Positions 41,044 through 50,575 of a stretch of DNA of 64,000 nucleotides are shown piece by piece. The notes beneath the pieces are model-generated. The model did no database searches and had not been told where the DNA came from. It saw only the letters and a list, made by a program, of their open reading frames with translations. This stretch comes from Rhodopseudomonas boonkerdii (lineage in GTDB: Bacteria; Pseudomonadota; Alphaproteobacteria; Rhizobiales; Xanthobacteraceae): contig NZ_CP036537.1 in NCBI RefSeq assembly GCF_021184025.1, positions 4,402,001 through 4,466,000 on the forward strand, given 5' to 3'. Each line of letters opens with the position of its first letter. The stretch's first letter is position 1. A program made the position numbers and the translations under genes.

Positions 41044-42555
41044 ATGACAAGGCAACCTGAAGATCGCATCCCCGTCATCGTTGGTGTCGGTGAATTCTCC
41101 GACCATCCGAAGGAACTCACGCAAGGGCTTGAGCCGCTTGCACTGATGGAGGAAGCGCTGAGGCGTGCCGAGCAAGACTCCGGCGGCAAGCTGCTCAAGG
41201 ATATCGACTCGCTCGACATCGTGAATTTCCTGAGCTGGCGTTACACCGCGCCGGAAAAACAGCTCAGCAAGAAGCTCGGGATCGCACCGAAGCATGCTTA
41301 CTACGGCCCCGTGGGCGGTGAGAGCCCGATCCGCTACATCCACGAAGCAGCGCAGCGCATCGCGCGCGGCGAAGCGCAGGTCGCGGCGATCACCGGCGCG
41401 GAATCGCAAGGCACCGCGACGAAGGCGGAGCGAGCCAAGGTCGAGCTGCCATGGACCCCGTTCGCCCACGATGCCCCGGAGCCGCTGCGCGGCGCCGCCT
41501 ATCAGAAGCCAATGGCGGTGCAGCTCGGCGTCAACAAGCCGGTCACGGTCTATCCGTTCTATGAAGCTGCTTCCGCCGCGCATTGGGGACAGACGCCGCG
41601 CGAGGCGCATCGCGAATCCGGCGAATTATGGTCGCGCTATGCAAGCGTGGCGGCGACCAATCCGGAAGCATGGAACAAGAAGGCCTTCACGCCGGACGAG
41701 ATCACCACACCGACGGCGGACAACCGGCTGATCGCCTGGCCCTATACGAAACTGATGGTCGCCAATCCGATGGTGAACCAATCGGCAGCGATCCTTGTCA
41801 CCAGCCTTGCCAAGGCGCGCGCCGCGGGCGTGCCGGAGGATCGCATGGTGCATATCGTCGGCGGTGCCTCGGCGGAGGAACCGCGCGACTATCTCGACCG
41901 CGACCAGTATGTGGAGAGCCACGCGCAGAATGCCGTGCTGAAATCCGTGATGGCGCTGGTGGGCGGCTCAGGCACGGCATTCGACGCGATCGAGCTCTAT
42001 AGCTGTTTCCCCTGCGTGCCGAAGATGGCACGGCGCACACTTGGGCTCGGCGCCGACGTGATGCCGACGGTGACTGGCGGACTGACATTTTTCGGCGCAC
42101 CGCTGAACGACTACATGGCCCATGCGGCTTGCGCCATGGTGCGCAAGATTCGCGCGGGCACGAGGACAGGACTGCTCTATGCGCAGGGCGGCTTCGTGAC
42201 CAAGCATCATGCGCTGGTGGTGTCGAAGGATGCGCCGGCCGAACCGATCGCGCAGAACATCAGCGTGCAGGCGGAAGCCGATCGCCAGCGGGGGCCGGTG
42301 CCGACCTATGTCACCGAGGCCTCGGGTGATGGCACGGTGGAGAGCTTCACGGTGATCTATGGCCGCGGCGGCGAGATCGAGCACGGCGTGGTGATCCTGC
42401 GCACGGCTGCGAATGAGCGGGCGCTGGCGCGGGTGCCGGCGGGGGATGGCGCGACACTCAAGATGCTGATGGATCAGGACCGGACGCCAGTGGGCGCGAA
42501 AGGGAGAATCAGCACCGCAGGTGACGGGGTGCTGGAGTGGAAGGCGGCGGGATGA
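41044..42555 (+). CDS. Thiolase-like protein (TLP1 / SCP2-thiolase-like), nucleophile Cys not seen
   Basis: This protein of about 503 residues has a thiolase fold: ARGEAQVAAITGAES is the equivalent of the conserved GEADVVVAGGxES, and LVGGSGTAFDAIELYSCFP lies in the second half. The extra C-terminal 100 residues and the total length match thiolase-like protein type 1. Where thiolases have the acylated Cys (CxSG, 17 residues before GEA) this protein reads GESP, so the nucleophile seems lost. It may bind CoA esters without classical thiolysis. ATG 41044 or 41026 could start it. Confidence 0.8.
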   Translation: MTRQPEDRIPVIVGVGEFSDHPKELTQGLEPLALMEEALRRAEQDSGGKLLKDIDSLDIVNFLSWRYTAPEKQLSKKLGIAPKHAYYGPVGGESPIRYIHEAAQRIARGEAQVAAITGAESQGTATKAERAKVELPWTPFAHDAPEPLRGAAYQKPMAVQLGVNKPVTVYPFYEAASAAHWGQTPREAHRESGELWSRYASVAATNPEAWNKKAFTPDEITTPTADNRLIAWPYTKLMVANPMVNQSAAILVTSLAKARAAGVPEDRMVHIVGGASAEEPRDYLDRDQYVESHAQNAVLKSVMALVGGSGTAFDAIELYSCFPCVPKMARRTLGLGADVMPTVTGGLTFFGAPLNDYMAHAACAMVRKIRAGTRTGLLYAQGGFVTKHHALVVSKDAPAEPIAQNISVQAEADRQRGPVPTYVTEASGDGTVESFTVIYGRGGEIEHGVVILRTAANERALARVPAGDGATLKMLMDQDRTPVGAKGRISTAGDGVLEWKAAG

Positions 42556-42560
42556 GGCTT

Positions 42561-42620
42561 GTGGCTCCCCCACCCCGGCCCTCTCCCGCTTGCGGGGAGG
42601 GTCGGGGTGGGGGCCGCCAC
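42561..42620. terminator. Long palindrome between converging thiolase-like and efflux genes
   Basis: GTGGCTCCCCCACCCCGGCC at the left pairs with GTCGGGGTGGGGGCCGCCAC at the right, enclosing CCCGC/GCGGG. The stem is long and GC-rich without a T run. Its place beyond the stops of two converging genes suits bidirectional termination. Confidence 0.6.
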
Positions 42621-42645
42621 ACACGCAGACAGCGCAGCGATACGC

Positions 42646-43866
42646 CTACCCCTTCACTTCCTTCTTGTCCGTCTCCGCCGTCGGCTTGCCGCCCTTCGCG
42701 GCGGGGCCGCCAGTGACGCGAACCTTGTCGCCTTCGCTCAGACCATCCGGCGGGGCCGTAACGATCCGGTCATCCGACGCAAGACCGCTGCCGATTTCGA
42801 TCTCGCGGCCCAGATCGCGGGCGATCGTCACCGTCTTGAAGGCGATCTTGTCGTCCGGCGTGACGGTGGCAACGCGCAGCCCCTGCGCGCCAAAGATCAG
42901 CGCACTGGCTGGAATGTGCAGCGGTGCCGCGTTGCCGGTGAGCTCGAGCTTCACATTCGCGAAACCGCCAGGCATCAGCTTGCCTTCGGAATTGTCGAGA
43001 CGGAGTTGCATGCGCGTGGTGCCCGAACCGACGTCGACGGCGCGCGAAGCGGCCTCCACCGTGGCCTGGAACGTCTCGTTCGGGTGATCCGGCACGGTGA
43101 TGGTGGCCCTGGTGCCAATCTGGACCGAAGGCGCAAAGTTCTGCGGCACGTCCACATAGACGCGTAGCTTGCTGACGTCGGAGATCACGAACATCGCGGC
43201 ACCGGTGCCGGTGCCGCCGGAGATCAGCGCGCCGACATCGGTGTTGCGCTGGGTGACGATGCCGTCGAACGGCGCCGTGATCTTCTTGTAGTCGGCGAGC
43301 GCTTCAAGGCGCTGCACATTGGCCTCGCCGGATTTCACCGCCGCCAGCCGGTTGTTGAGATCGGCGGTGCGCTCGTCGATCTCCTGAGCGGAAACGAAGT
43401 TGGACGCCACCAGCGTCTTGCGGCGGTTCAGCGTGGCTTCGGAGAGTCTGGCGCTCGACTGCTGGCTGACGAGATCGGCGCGGGCCTGCAACAGCTGCTG
43501 GTCGAGATCGGGCGCATCGATTTCAGCGATCACCTGCCCCGCCTTGACCTGGGCGCCCATATCCGCATGCCAGCTCTTCAGATAGCCGGAGACGCGGGCG
43601 AAGATCGGCGCGCGGTAATAGGCCTCCAGGCGGCCCGGAAGGTCCAGGGTCGGCTTCAGCGGCCGGCTGCCGGGCAAGGCGACGGCAACCGAGGGGACCG
43701 CCTGTTCTGCCGTCCAGGTCCTGAGTTCCGTATCCGTCTTGGCACGCGCCATGATCCCGGTGACGACGACGCTGCCGGCGACCACGACGCCGACGACGCC
43801 GGCAATGCCGAGCTTGCGGCGGGAAACCTGCTGGGGCTGCCCAGCGGGCGTCTTCTCAGTGGACAT
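42646..43866 (-). CDS. RND efflux periplasmic adaptor (MFP/HlyD family)
   Basis: This 406-residue protein has one N-terminal membrane anchor (LGIAGVVGVVVAGSVVVTGI), a lipoyl-like half motif GYLKSWHADMGAQVKAGQVI, a coiled-coil hairpin (residues about 115-190, rich in Gln, Ala and Leu), the second lipoyl half APFDGIVTQRNTDVGALI and beta-barrel parts. It links the RND pump to an outer-membrane channel, which is not encoded nearby. Its ATG overlaps the end of the upstream pump reading frame by 11 bp. Confidence 0.92.
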   Translation of the reverse strand: MSTEKTPAGQPQQVSRRKLGIAGVVGVVVAGSVVVTGIMARAKTDTELRTWTAEQAVPSVAVALPGSRPLKPTLDLPGRLEAYYRAPIFARVSGYLKSWHADMGAQVKAGQVIAEIDAPDLDQQLLQARADLVSQQSSARLSEATLNRRKTLVASNFVSAQEIDERTADLNNRLAAVKSGEANVQRLEALADYKKITAPFDGIVTQRNTDVGALISGGTGTGAAMFVISDVSKLRVYVDVPQNFAPSVQIGTRATITVPDHPNETFQATVEAASRAVDVGSGTTRMQLRLDNSEGKLMPGGFANVKLELTGNAAPLHIPASALIFGAQGLRVATVTPDDKIAFKTVTIARDLGREIEIGSGLASDDRIVTAPPDGLSEGDKVRVTGGPAAKGGKPTAETDKKEVKG

Positions 43867-46800
43867 GGGAAGGCTCCGAAGCGGCCGGATGGGCCGAAGT
43901 CTGGTGGTCCGATTGCTGCTTCTTGTGCACGAGGCTGAACACGACCGGCACGAACATCAATGTGGCCACGGTTGCAAAAATCAAGCCGCCAATAACCGCG
44001 CGACCAAGCGGCGCATTCTGCTCGCCGCCTTCGCCGAGGCCGAAGGCCATCGGCGCCATGCCGATGATCATGGCCAGCGCCGTCATTAGCACCGGACGGA
44101 ACCGGGTGAAACCGGCTTCCAGCGCCGCTTGGACGGGATCGCCATGCATGCCATAGCGCTCGCGGGCAAAGGAGATCACGAGCACGGAGTTCGCGGTGGC
44201 GACGCCCATACACATGATGGCGCCGGTCAGCGCGGGAACCGAGAGCGTGGTCTGGGTGGTGAACAGCATCCAGACGATACCGGCCAGCGCGGCCGGCAGC
44301 GCCGTGATGATCACGAACGGATCGGACCATGACTGGAAGTTCACGACGATCAGCAGATAGATCAGCACCACCGCACCGAGCAGGCCGAACAGCAGGCCGG
44401 CGAAGGACGAGTTCATGGTCTCGACCTGACCGAGCAACGCGACGGTCGAACCGCGCGGCAGTTCGGCCTTGGTTTCCTCGATCGCCTTGTAGATGTCATT
44501 CGAGACCGAGCCGAGATCGCGGCCCTGGGTGGTGGCATAGATCTGCACCATGGTCTGGATGTCATATTGCGACACTACGGCGTTGGTGGCGGTGCGTTTG
44601 ATATCGGCGATGCCGCCGAGGATCGGCGAACCCTGGGCACTGGCCGATGTAATCGGCAGCGTCTGCAGCGCGTTCAGCGAATCCATCTTGTACTGCGGCG
44701 TCTGCATCACGATGGAATAAGAGATGCCATTGTCGGGATTGAGGTAGTAGGTCGGCGCCACCTGCGAGGAGCCGGCAAGATTCACGACGAGACTGTTGGT
44801 GACGTCGCGTTCGGTGAGCCCGACATACTGCGCACGGGTGCGATCGACATCGATATTGAAGCCGGGATTGTTGGGCGACTGCTGGATACGCGCATCGGCA
44901 ATGCCCGGAATCTGTTTCACCTTTGCGAGCAGCTTGTTGGCATAGACGAAGTTCTCCGCCGTGCGGTTGCCGCGGATTTGCAGATCGATCGGCGCCGGCG
45001 CACCGAAATTCAGGATCTGGCTGACGATGTCGGCCGGCAGGAAGGCGAAGCTGACGCCGGGGAATTCGCGCGGCAGCCTTTCACGCAACTGCTTGACGTA
45101 TTCCTCGGTCGGCCTGTGGCCGTCGCGCAGCTTGATCTGGATGTCGCCATCCGCACTGCCGAGCACGCCGGTGTTGTTATAGGTGAGATTGATGCCCGAG
45201 ACCGGCAAGCCGATATTATCGGTCATTGTTTCGATCTCATGCGGCGGGATGATGCCCCGCACCGCCTTCTGAATGTCGGCGAACTGATTGGCGGTTTCCT
45301 CGACGCGGGTGCCGACCTGCACGCGCACATGCATCAGGATGCTGCCGGCATCCACCTGCGGGAAGAAGTTGCGGCCCAGGAACGGCACCAGCAGAAAGGA
45401 TGCGCCGACAAACAGCAGGAATCCGGTCACGAAAACGGGACGATGCGCCAAGGCGAGGTCAAGCAGCCCGCGATAGCCAGCGCGGAACTTCTCGAACCGG
45501 CCCTCGAAGCCGCGCTGGAATTTGACCAGCGGATTGCGCGTCGGAGGTTTTCCGTCTTCGTGGTGCACATGCGGTTTGAGCAGATATTTCGCCATGGTCG
45601 GCACCAGCGTGCGCGACAGGATGAACGACCACACCATGGCGAACATTACCGCCAGCGCCATCGGCACGAACAGGAACTTGGCGATGCCGTTCAGGAAGAA
45701 CATCGGCACGAAGACGATGCAGATACAGAGCAGCGAGACGAAAGCCGGCGTCACGATTTGCGCCGCGCCGTCCATGATGGAGGTTTCTACGTCCTTGCCC
45801 TGTTCGAGATGATAATTGATGTTCTCGATGGTCACGGTGGCGTCGTCGACCAGGATACCCACCGCGAGCGCGAGGCCACCCAATGTCATGATGTTCAGCG
45901 TCTCGCCCATCGCCGACAGCATGATGATCGCGCCGAGCACCGCGAGCGGGATCGACACCGCAATGATCACGGTAGAGCGCCAGCTGCCGAGAAACAGCAG
46001 GATCATGATCGAGGTCAACGCCGCGGCGATGACGCCTTCATGGGCCACACCGGAAATGGCCCCGGCGACGAACATCGACTGGTCGCCGATATAATTGATC
46101 CTCAGCGCATCCGGCAGCGCTCCGCGCACCTCCTCCACCTTCTTCTTCAGGCCGGAGATGATATCGAGCGTGGACACCGAGCCTGCTTTCAGCACCTGCA
46201 TCAGCACCGAGCGATTGCCGTCGACATGGACGATGTTGGTCTGCGGTGAGTTGCCGTCGCGCACGGTGGCGACGTCACCGACATAGACCATGGCACCGTT
46301 GACCTGCCGGATCGGCAGCAAGGCCAGCTCCTCGATCTTCAACGGCGCATTGTTGAGATTGATGGTGTATTCGAACTGGCCGATCTTCTGTGTGCCGACT
46401 GGCGTGATCAGGTTCTGTGCGGCCAGCGCATTGGCGACATCCTGCCCCGACAGACCGCGCGCCTGCAGGGCGCCGGGGTTGAGATCGATGGTCACCTGCC
46501 GCTGCTTGCCACCGAACGGAAACGGAATCGCTGCGCCGGGCACGGTGACGAGCGATGTGCGAAGCTGGTTAAAGCCGAGGTCCTGCAGTTGCTGCTCATT
46601 GAGGCCGTCACCGGACAGCGCCACATTGATGATCGGCACCGTGGAGGCCGAATAGTTCATGATCAGCGGCGGCGTCGCGCCGGGCGGCAGCTGTCGCAGC
46701 AGCGTCTGCGAGATCGCGGTGACCTGCGCATTGGCCGTGCGGATATCGACATTCGGCTGGAAGAAGATTTTGACGATGCCGAAGCCGTTATAGGAATTGG

Positions 46801-47050
46801 CGACGATGTGCTCGATGTCGTTCACCGTCGTCGTCAGCGCACGCTGGAACGGCGTGGTGATGCGACCGGCCATCTGGTCCGGCGGCAGGCCGGTATAGCT
46901 CCAGACCACACCGATGACGGGGATGCGAATTTCCGGGAAAATGTCCGTGGGCGTCCGAAGTGCGGCGAGCGGCCCAACGATCAGAAGCAGCAAGGCCAAC
47001 ACGACGAAGGTGTAGGGCCTAGTCAGGGCGATGCGTACCAACGAAATCAT
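43856..47050 (-). CDS. RND-family efflux transporter, inner-membrane pump
   Basis: This 1064-residue protein has the twelve-helix, two-porter-domain layout of RND pumps: N-terminal ALLLLIVGPLAALRTPTD, MTLGGLALAVGILVDDATVT in TM4 with the proton-relay Asp pair, and FLVPFLGRNFFPQVDAGSI at the second repeat. The sequence looks like the HAE1 (multidrug) branch rather than the metal branch. No cognate TolC-type gene or TetR regulator is adjacent. The adaptor gene follows in the same transcript, an order (pump first) opposite to the common acrAB order. Confidence 0.93.
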   Translation of the reverse strand: MISLVRIALTRPYTFVVLALLLLIVGPLAALRTPTDIFPEIRIPVIGVVWSYTGLPPDQMAGRITTPFQRALTTTVNDIEHIVANSYNGFGIVKIFFQPNVDIRTANAQVTAISQTLLRQLPPGATPPLIMNYSASTVPIINVALSGDGLNEQQLQDLGFNQLRTSLVTVPGAAIPFPFGGKQRQVTIDLNPGALQARGLSGQDVANALAAQNLITPVGTQKIGQFEYTINLNNAPLKIEELALLPIRQVNGAMVYVGDVATVRDGNSPQTNIVHVDGNRSVLMQVLKAGSVSTLDIISGLKKKVEEVRGALPDALRINYIGDQSMFVAGAISGVAHEGVIAAALTSIMILLFLGSWRSTVIIAVSIPLAVLGAIIMLSAMGETLNIMTLGGLALAVGILVDDATVTIENINYHLEQGKDVETSIMDGAAQIVTPAFVSLLCICIVFVPMFFLNGIAKFLFVPMALAVMFAMVWSFILSRTLVPTMAKYLLKPHVHHEDGKPPTRNPLVKFQRGFEGRFEKFRAGYRGLLDLALAHRPVFVTGFLLFVGASFLLVPFLGRNFFPQVDAGSILMHVRVQVGTRVEETANQFADIQKAVRGIIPPHEIETMTDNIGLPVSGINLTYNNTGVLGSADGDIQIKLRDGHRPTEEYVKQLRERLPREFPGVSFAFLPADIVSQILNFGAPAPIDLQIRGNRTAENFVYANKLLAKVKQIPGIADARIQQSPNNPGFNIDVDRTRAQYVGLTERDVTNSLVVNLAGSSQVAPTYYLNPDNGISYSIVMQTPQYKMDSLNALQTLPITSASAQGSPILGGIADIKRTATNAVVSQYDIQTMVQIYATTQGRDLGSVSNDIYKAIEETKAELPRGSTVALLGQVETMNSSFAGLLFGLLGAVVLIYLLIVVNFQSWSDPFVIITALPAALAGIVWMLFTTQTTLSVPALTGAIMCMGVATANSVLVISFARERYGMHGDPVQAALEAGFTRFRPVLMTALAMIIGMAPMAFGLGEGGEQNAPLGRAVIGGLIFATVATLMFVPVVFSLVHKKQQSDHQTSAHPAASEPSHVH

Positions 47051-47475
47051 GAAGTAACGGTCCCCGACAATCTCTCAGCGATCATTCTCACAGGCGAGCC
47101 TCTGCTGTTCCGCTCGAAACGCCCCGTCTAACCTGACGAGCCTTGTCCGATTAGCCCGTCGCATCGGGATGGACTTATGACAAAGGCTCATCAATCGCGG
47201 GGCACCGGCGCAGCCGTGGAGTACTGGCTGAAGAAGCCTGATTTACCTCAACGGTATGAAATTGGCTATGTAACCAAGGCTCGCGGCAGTTCACTTCACC
47301 GATAGTGTTAACAATTCAGCGCTGCCGTGGCAGCCCGACAACAGTTTGAGGCTTCAACAAACATATTTCAGGCGGTGAGCGGCACGCCCGAAGATGAAAA
47401 ATCTGTAATGCGCATGATAGCGGCAATGACTTGCCTATCTGGGCACCTTGCCGCCCGCCGATCAGGCTGAAAGCA
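47051..47475. other. 425-bp gap upstream of the efflux operon
   Basis: It holds the efflux promoter (minus strand) and lies beyond the 3' end of otnK. A 42-codon frame is noted separately. I see no repeat of the dispersed families and no clear operator. Confidence 0.5.
47177..47305 (+). CDS. Possible 42-residue protein, low support
   Basis: ATG 47177 has GGGATGG upstream and encodes 42 residues including GAAVEYWLKKPDLPQRYEIG, which looks protein-like. Codon use is less GC-rich than in the neighbours (CCT, GAT, TTA, GTA), so it may be a chance frame or a remnant. I do not recognise it. Confidence 0.25.
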   Translation: MTKAHQSRGTGAAVEYWLKKPDLPQRYEIGYVTKARGSSLHR

Positions 47476-48753
47476 TTACGGCATCAGCCTGAGCGCATCG
47501 GCAAAGAAGTCCGGCCCTCCGAAATTTCCGGACTTCAGTGCGAGCCACATGTCGCCCTGTCCCGCGCCTACAGCGCGGAGCACGGGAACGCCAGCCGCGA
47601 TTTCGGCCCCCACAAGGAAGCCCGGAATACCCAGCCGATCGACCACCGCGCCCGACGTCTCACCGCCGGCCACGACCAGCCGCCGAACGCCGGCACCGAC
47701 CAGCGCCTCTGCAAGATCGGCCATGGCCTGCTCGATGGCGTGGCCGGCAGCCTCATGACCATGGCGCTTCTGCAATTGCGCGACCTGATCGGGCGACGAG
47801 CTGCTTGCGATCAAGACGGGCCCCTCGCTCAGACGCTCCTTCGCCCAGGCGATCGCGCGCCGGACCTCATCCTCGCCGACGACGACCTTGTCCGGATCGA
47901 GATGCAGCACCGGCATCGCCTGCCCGGCCCGGGCAATCTGTTGCAATGTCGCTTGCGAACAGCTGCCGGCGAGACACGCGGCGGCACCGCCGACGGGCTT
48001 TTCCGCTGTGGACGCTGCGCTCGCGACCTTCACGCGACCCAACGTGACGAGCCCACGCGCGAGACCAAGGCCAAGGCCGGAGGCGCCGACCGATAAGCGG
48101 TGATCGAGCGCGACCGCACCGATGGTTTCGAGATCCTTCGCAAACACCGCATCGACGATGGCGGCGCCAAATCCGTTCTCAGACAATCCATCGAGATGCG
48201 AGCGCATCACATCGGCACCGCTTGCAACGATGCCAAGATCGACCAGACCAATATTGGTCCCGCTCTGCCGCGCCAGCACGCGGACGAGATTTGAATCATG
48301 CATCGGATTGAGCGGGTGATCCTTCAGCGGGCTCTCGTTCAACGGCACCGGACCGACAAACAGATTGCCCTGATACACGGTGCGCCCGGTATCCGGAAAA
48401 GCCGGTGTCACGAGCACGATATTGTCGCCGGCATCGATCCGCAGCGCATCCATCACCGGGCCGATATTGCCCTTGTCGGTGGAATCGAAGGTCGAGCAGA
48501 TCTTGAACAGCACATGCGACGCGCCGCGGCTGCGCAGCCACCTGTCGGCCACACGCGATTTCTGCACAGCGGCGCTCGCCTCGATCGAACGACTCTTCAG
48601 CGACACGACGACGGCATCGACCTCGGGCAGCTTCAGGTCATCGGCAGGGATGCCAATGGTCTGTACAGTGCGCAGCCCGTTGCGTGTGAGCGTATTGGCG
48701 AGATCGGAGGCGCCGGTATAGTCATCGGCAATGCAACCCAGCGCGAGACTCAT
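47476..48753 (-). CDS. otnK: 3-oxo-tetronate kinase (four-carbon acid sugar kinase, DUF1537 family)
   Basis: This 425-residue kinase has the N-terminal LGCIADDYTGASDLANTL motif and FKICSTFDSTDKGNIGPV, both diagnostic of the four-carbon acid sugar kinase fold, with a C-terminal nucleotide-binding domain (VVAGGETSGAVVDRL). OtnK phosphorylates 3-oxo-tetronate to the 4-phosphate. All partners of the established pathway lie next to it: OtnI (overlap of four bases), LtnD and OtnC. Confidence 0.92.
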   Translation of the reverse strand: MSLALGCIADDYTGASDLANTLTRNGLRTVQTIGIPADDLKLPEVDAVVVSLKSRSIEASAAVQKSRVADRWLRSRGASHVLFKICSTFDSTDKGNIGPVMDALRIDAGDNIVLVTPAFPDTGRTVYQGNLFVGPVPLNESPLKDHPLNPMHDSNLVRVLARQSGTNIGLVDLGIVASGADVMRSHLDGLSENGFGAAIVDAVFAKDLETIGAVALDHRLSVGASGLGLGLARGLVTLGRVKVASAASTAEKPVGGAAACLAGSCSQATLQQIARAGQAMPVLHLDPDKVVVGEDEVRRAIAWAKERLSEGPVLIASSSSPDQVAQLQKRHGHEAAGHAIEQAMADLAEALVGAGVRRLVVAGGETSGAVVDRLGIPGFLVGAEIAAGVPVLRAVGAGQGDMWLALKSGNFGGPDFFADALRLMP

Positions 48754-49532
48754 ACCTTCACTCCCGCATAGGGCTTGAACCAGCCGAGACCTGCGACCGT
48801 CTCTCCCGCGGGGCGATACTCGCAGCCGACATAATTGTCATAGCCGAGACGGTCGAGTTCCGCGAACAGGAATGGATAGTTCAGCTCCTCACCCGCCGGC
48901 TCATTGCGCGAAGGCACGCTTGCGATCTGGATATGGCCGATCAGCGGCATCATCTCGCGCAGGCGCATGGTAACATCACCATGCAGGATCTGGCAGTGAT
49001 AGATATCGAATTGCAGCCCGACATTGGGAATGCCGAGCTCGACGATGATATCGCGCGCGAACATGAAGTCGTTGAGGAAATAGCCGGGCACATCGCGGCC
49101 GTTGATCGGCTCGATGACGACATCGATGCCGTGATCGCCGAGGAAATCCGCGGTCCACTCGAGCGATTTCTTGAATGCATCGACCGCCTTGGGATCGTGG
49201 CGATCCGCGAGGCCAGCCATCATGTGCAGACGGCGCACGCCGGTGGCCTCGGCATAAGGCAATGCCGTATGCAGGCTCTGGCGCAGCTCGTCGAACTTGT
49301 CCGGGCGCGCAGCAAAGCCCTTCTCCCCGGCATTCCAGTCCCCGGGCGGAAGATTGAAGAGCACCTGCTTCAGACCATTGCGCTTCAGGCGCAGGGCGAC
49401 GTCTTCAGGTTTGTATTCGTACGGGAAGAGAAATTCGACGGCCGTGAAGCCTGCCTTGGCGGCGGCATCGAAGCGATCGAGGAACGGATGCTCGTTGAAC
49501 ATCATGCTGAGATTGGCAGCGAAACGGGGCAT
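48750..49532 (-). CDS. otnI: 2-oxo-tetronate isomerase (Hyi-like TIM barrel)
   Basis: This 260-residue protein of the hydroxypyruvate-isomerase family has MPRFAANLSMMFNEHPFLDR at its start, VIEPINGRDVPGYFL with a metal Glu, LQFDIYHCQILHGD with Asp and His ligands and CEYRPAG near the end. In the threonate pathway it turns 2-oxo- into 3-oxo-tetronate. Start at 49532 follows GGAGACC. It sits between ltnD and otnK in a three-gene minus-strand operon. Confidence 0.92.
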   Translation of the reverse strand: MPRFAANLSMMFNEHPFLDRFDAAAKAGFTAVEFLFPYEYKPEDVALRLKRNGLKQVLFNLPPGDWNAGEKGFAARPDKFDELRQSLHTALPYAEATGVRRLHMMAGLADRHDPKAVDAFKKSLEWTADFLGDHGIDVVIEPINGRDVPGYFLNDFMFARDIIVELGIPNVGLQFDIYHCQILHGDVTMRLREMMPLIGHIQIASVPSRNEPAGEELNYPFLFAELDRLGYDNYVGCEYRPAGETVAGLGWFKPYAGVKV

Positions 49533-49546
49533 CGGCGGTCTCCGAA

Positions 49547-50464
49547 CTATTTTGTCTCGCCCGGAAGCGCTGTCCCGGTCACCTGCGCATACATGCGCGC
49601 CACCGATGCATCGTCGTCGCGGCCCATGCCGGCGGCGGATGTCATCAGGAACATCTGCAAAGCCGCCGCCGATACCGGCACCGGGAATTTCGCGGTCCGC
49701 GCCATGTCCTGGATGATGCCGAGATCCTTGACGAAGATATCGACCGCGCTGCGCGGCGTATAATCGCCGTCGAGCACATGCGGCACGCGATTCTCGAACA
49801 TCCACGAATTGCCGGCGGAGGCGGTGATCACCTCGTAGACCTTGCGGATGTCGAGGCCCTGCCTGGCGGCAAATGCGATCGCCTCGGAAGCTGCGGCGAT
49901 ATGCACGCCGGCCAGAAGCTGATTGATCATCTTGAAGGCCGCCCCCTGCCCGGCCGCATCGCCGAGCTCATAGAGCTTTGCTGACATCGCATCGAGCGCG
50001 GGACGGGCTCTGGCGAAGGCGGCAGCGCTACCGGAGGCGAGGATGGTCAATTCGCCCTGCGCCGCACGCTGGGCTCCACCGGAGATGGGCGCATCAAGAT
50101 AATGGCGACCGGTGGCTTCGAGCTGCTTGGCAAGGCGACGAGCCACCTCGGGATCCATGGTCGCGGAAGAGATGAAGACGGCATCCCGGGCAAGGGTTTC
50201 AGCCGCACCGCCCGTGCCGAACAGGATCGCCTCGGTCTGCGCCGCATTGACCACCACGCTGACAACGATATCGGCCGCCTTGGCAGCCTCCGCCGGGGTG
50301 GCCGCGCCTTGCCCGCCCTCTCCCACGAAGCGCTTCACGGCCGCAGCGGACACATCACATCCCGTAACGGTAAAGCCCGCACGCAGGAGCGACAGCGCCA
50401 TGCCATAACCCATGGAGCCCAGACCGATGACGGCCACGCGCGGTTTGTCGGATGCAGATGACAT
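49547..50464 (-). CDS. ltnD: L-threonate dehydrogenase (3-hydroxyisobutyrate-dehydrogenase family)
   Basis: This 305-residue enzyme has the Rossmann motif VAVIGLGSMGYGMALSLLRA, the substrate motif YLDAPISGGAQRAAQGELTI and the catalytic Lys in GAAFKMINQLLAG. LtnD oxidises L-threonate to 2-oxo-tetronate with NAD. ATG 50464 has GAGGAA upstream. It heads the ltnD-otnI-otnK operon and is divergent from otnC. 3-hydroxyisobutyrate dehydrogenase is the alternative, but the context decides. Confidence 0.9.
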   Translation of the reverse strand: MSSASDKPRVAVIGLGSMGYGMALSLLRAGFTVTGCDVSAAAVKRFVGEGGQGAATPAEAAKAADIVVSVVVNAAQTEAILFGTGGAAETLARDAVFISSATMDPEVARRLAKQLEATGRHYLDAPISGGAQRAAQGELTILASGSAAAFARARPALDAMSAKLYELGDAAGQGAAFKMINQLLAGVHIAAASEAIAFAARQGLDIRKVYEVITASAGNSWMFENRVPHVLDGDYTPRSAVDIFVKDLGIIQDMARTAKFPVPVSAAALQMFLMTSAAGMGRDDDASVARMYAQVTGTALPGETK

Positions 50465-50575
50465 GCAGCAGTTCCTCGGACTTTCCAGCCGGCCGCTGAT
50501 CGGGCCTTGGCTCCTCGGTAACACGGCTTGGCCTTCCTGCCAAAGCATGGGACAACGCCGGCACGAGGAAATGCC

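Noticed and set aside
47389..47475. Short GTG- or ATG-started frames near 47.4 kb
   Set aside because: At most about 33 codons, no ribosome site and no recognisable pattern.
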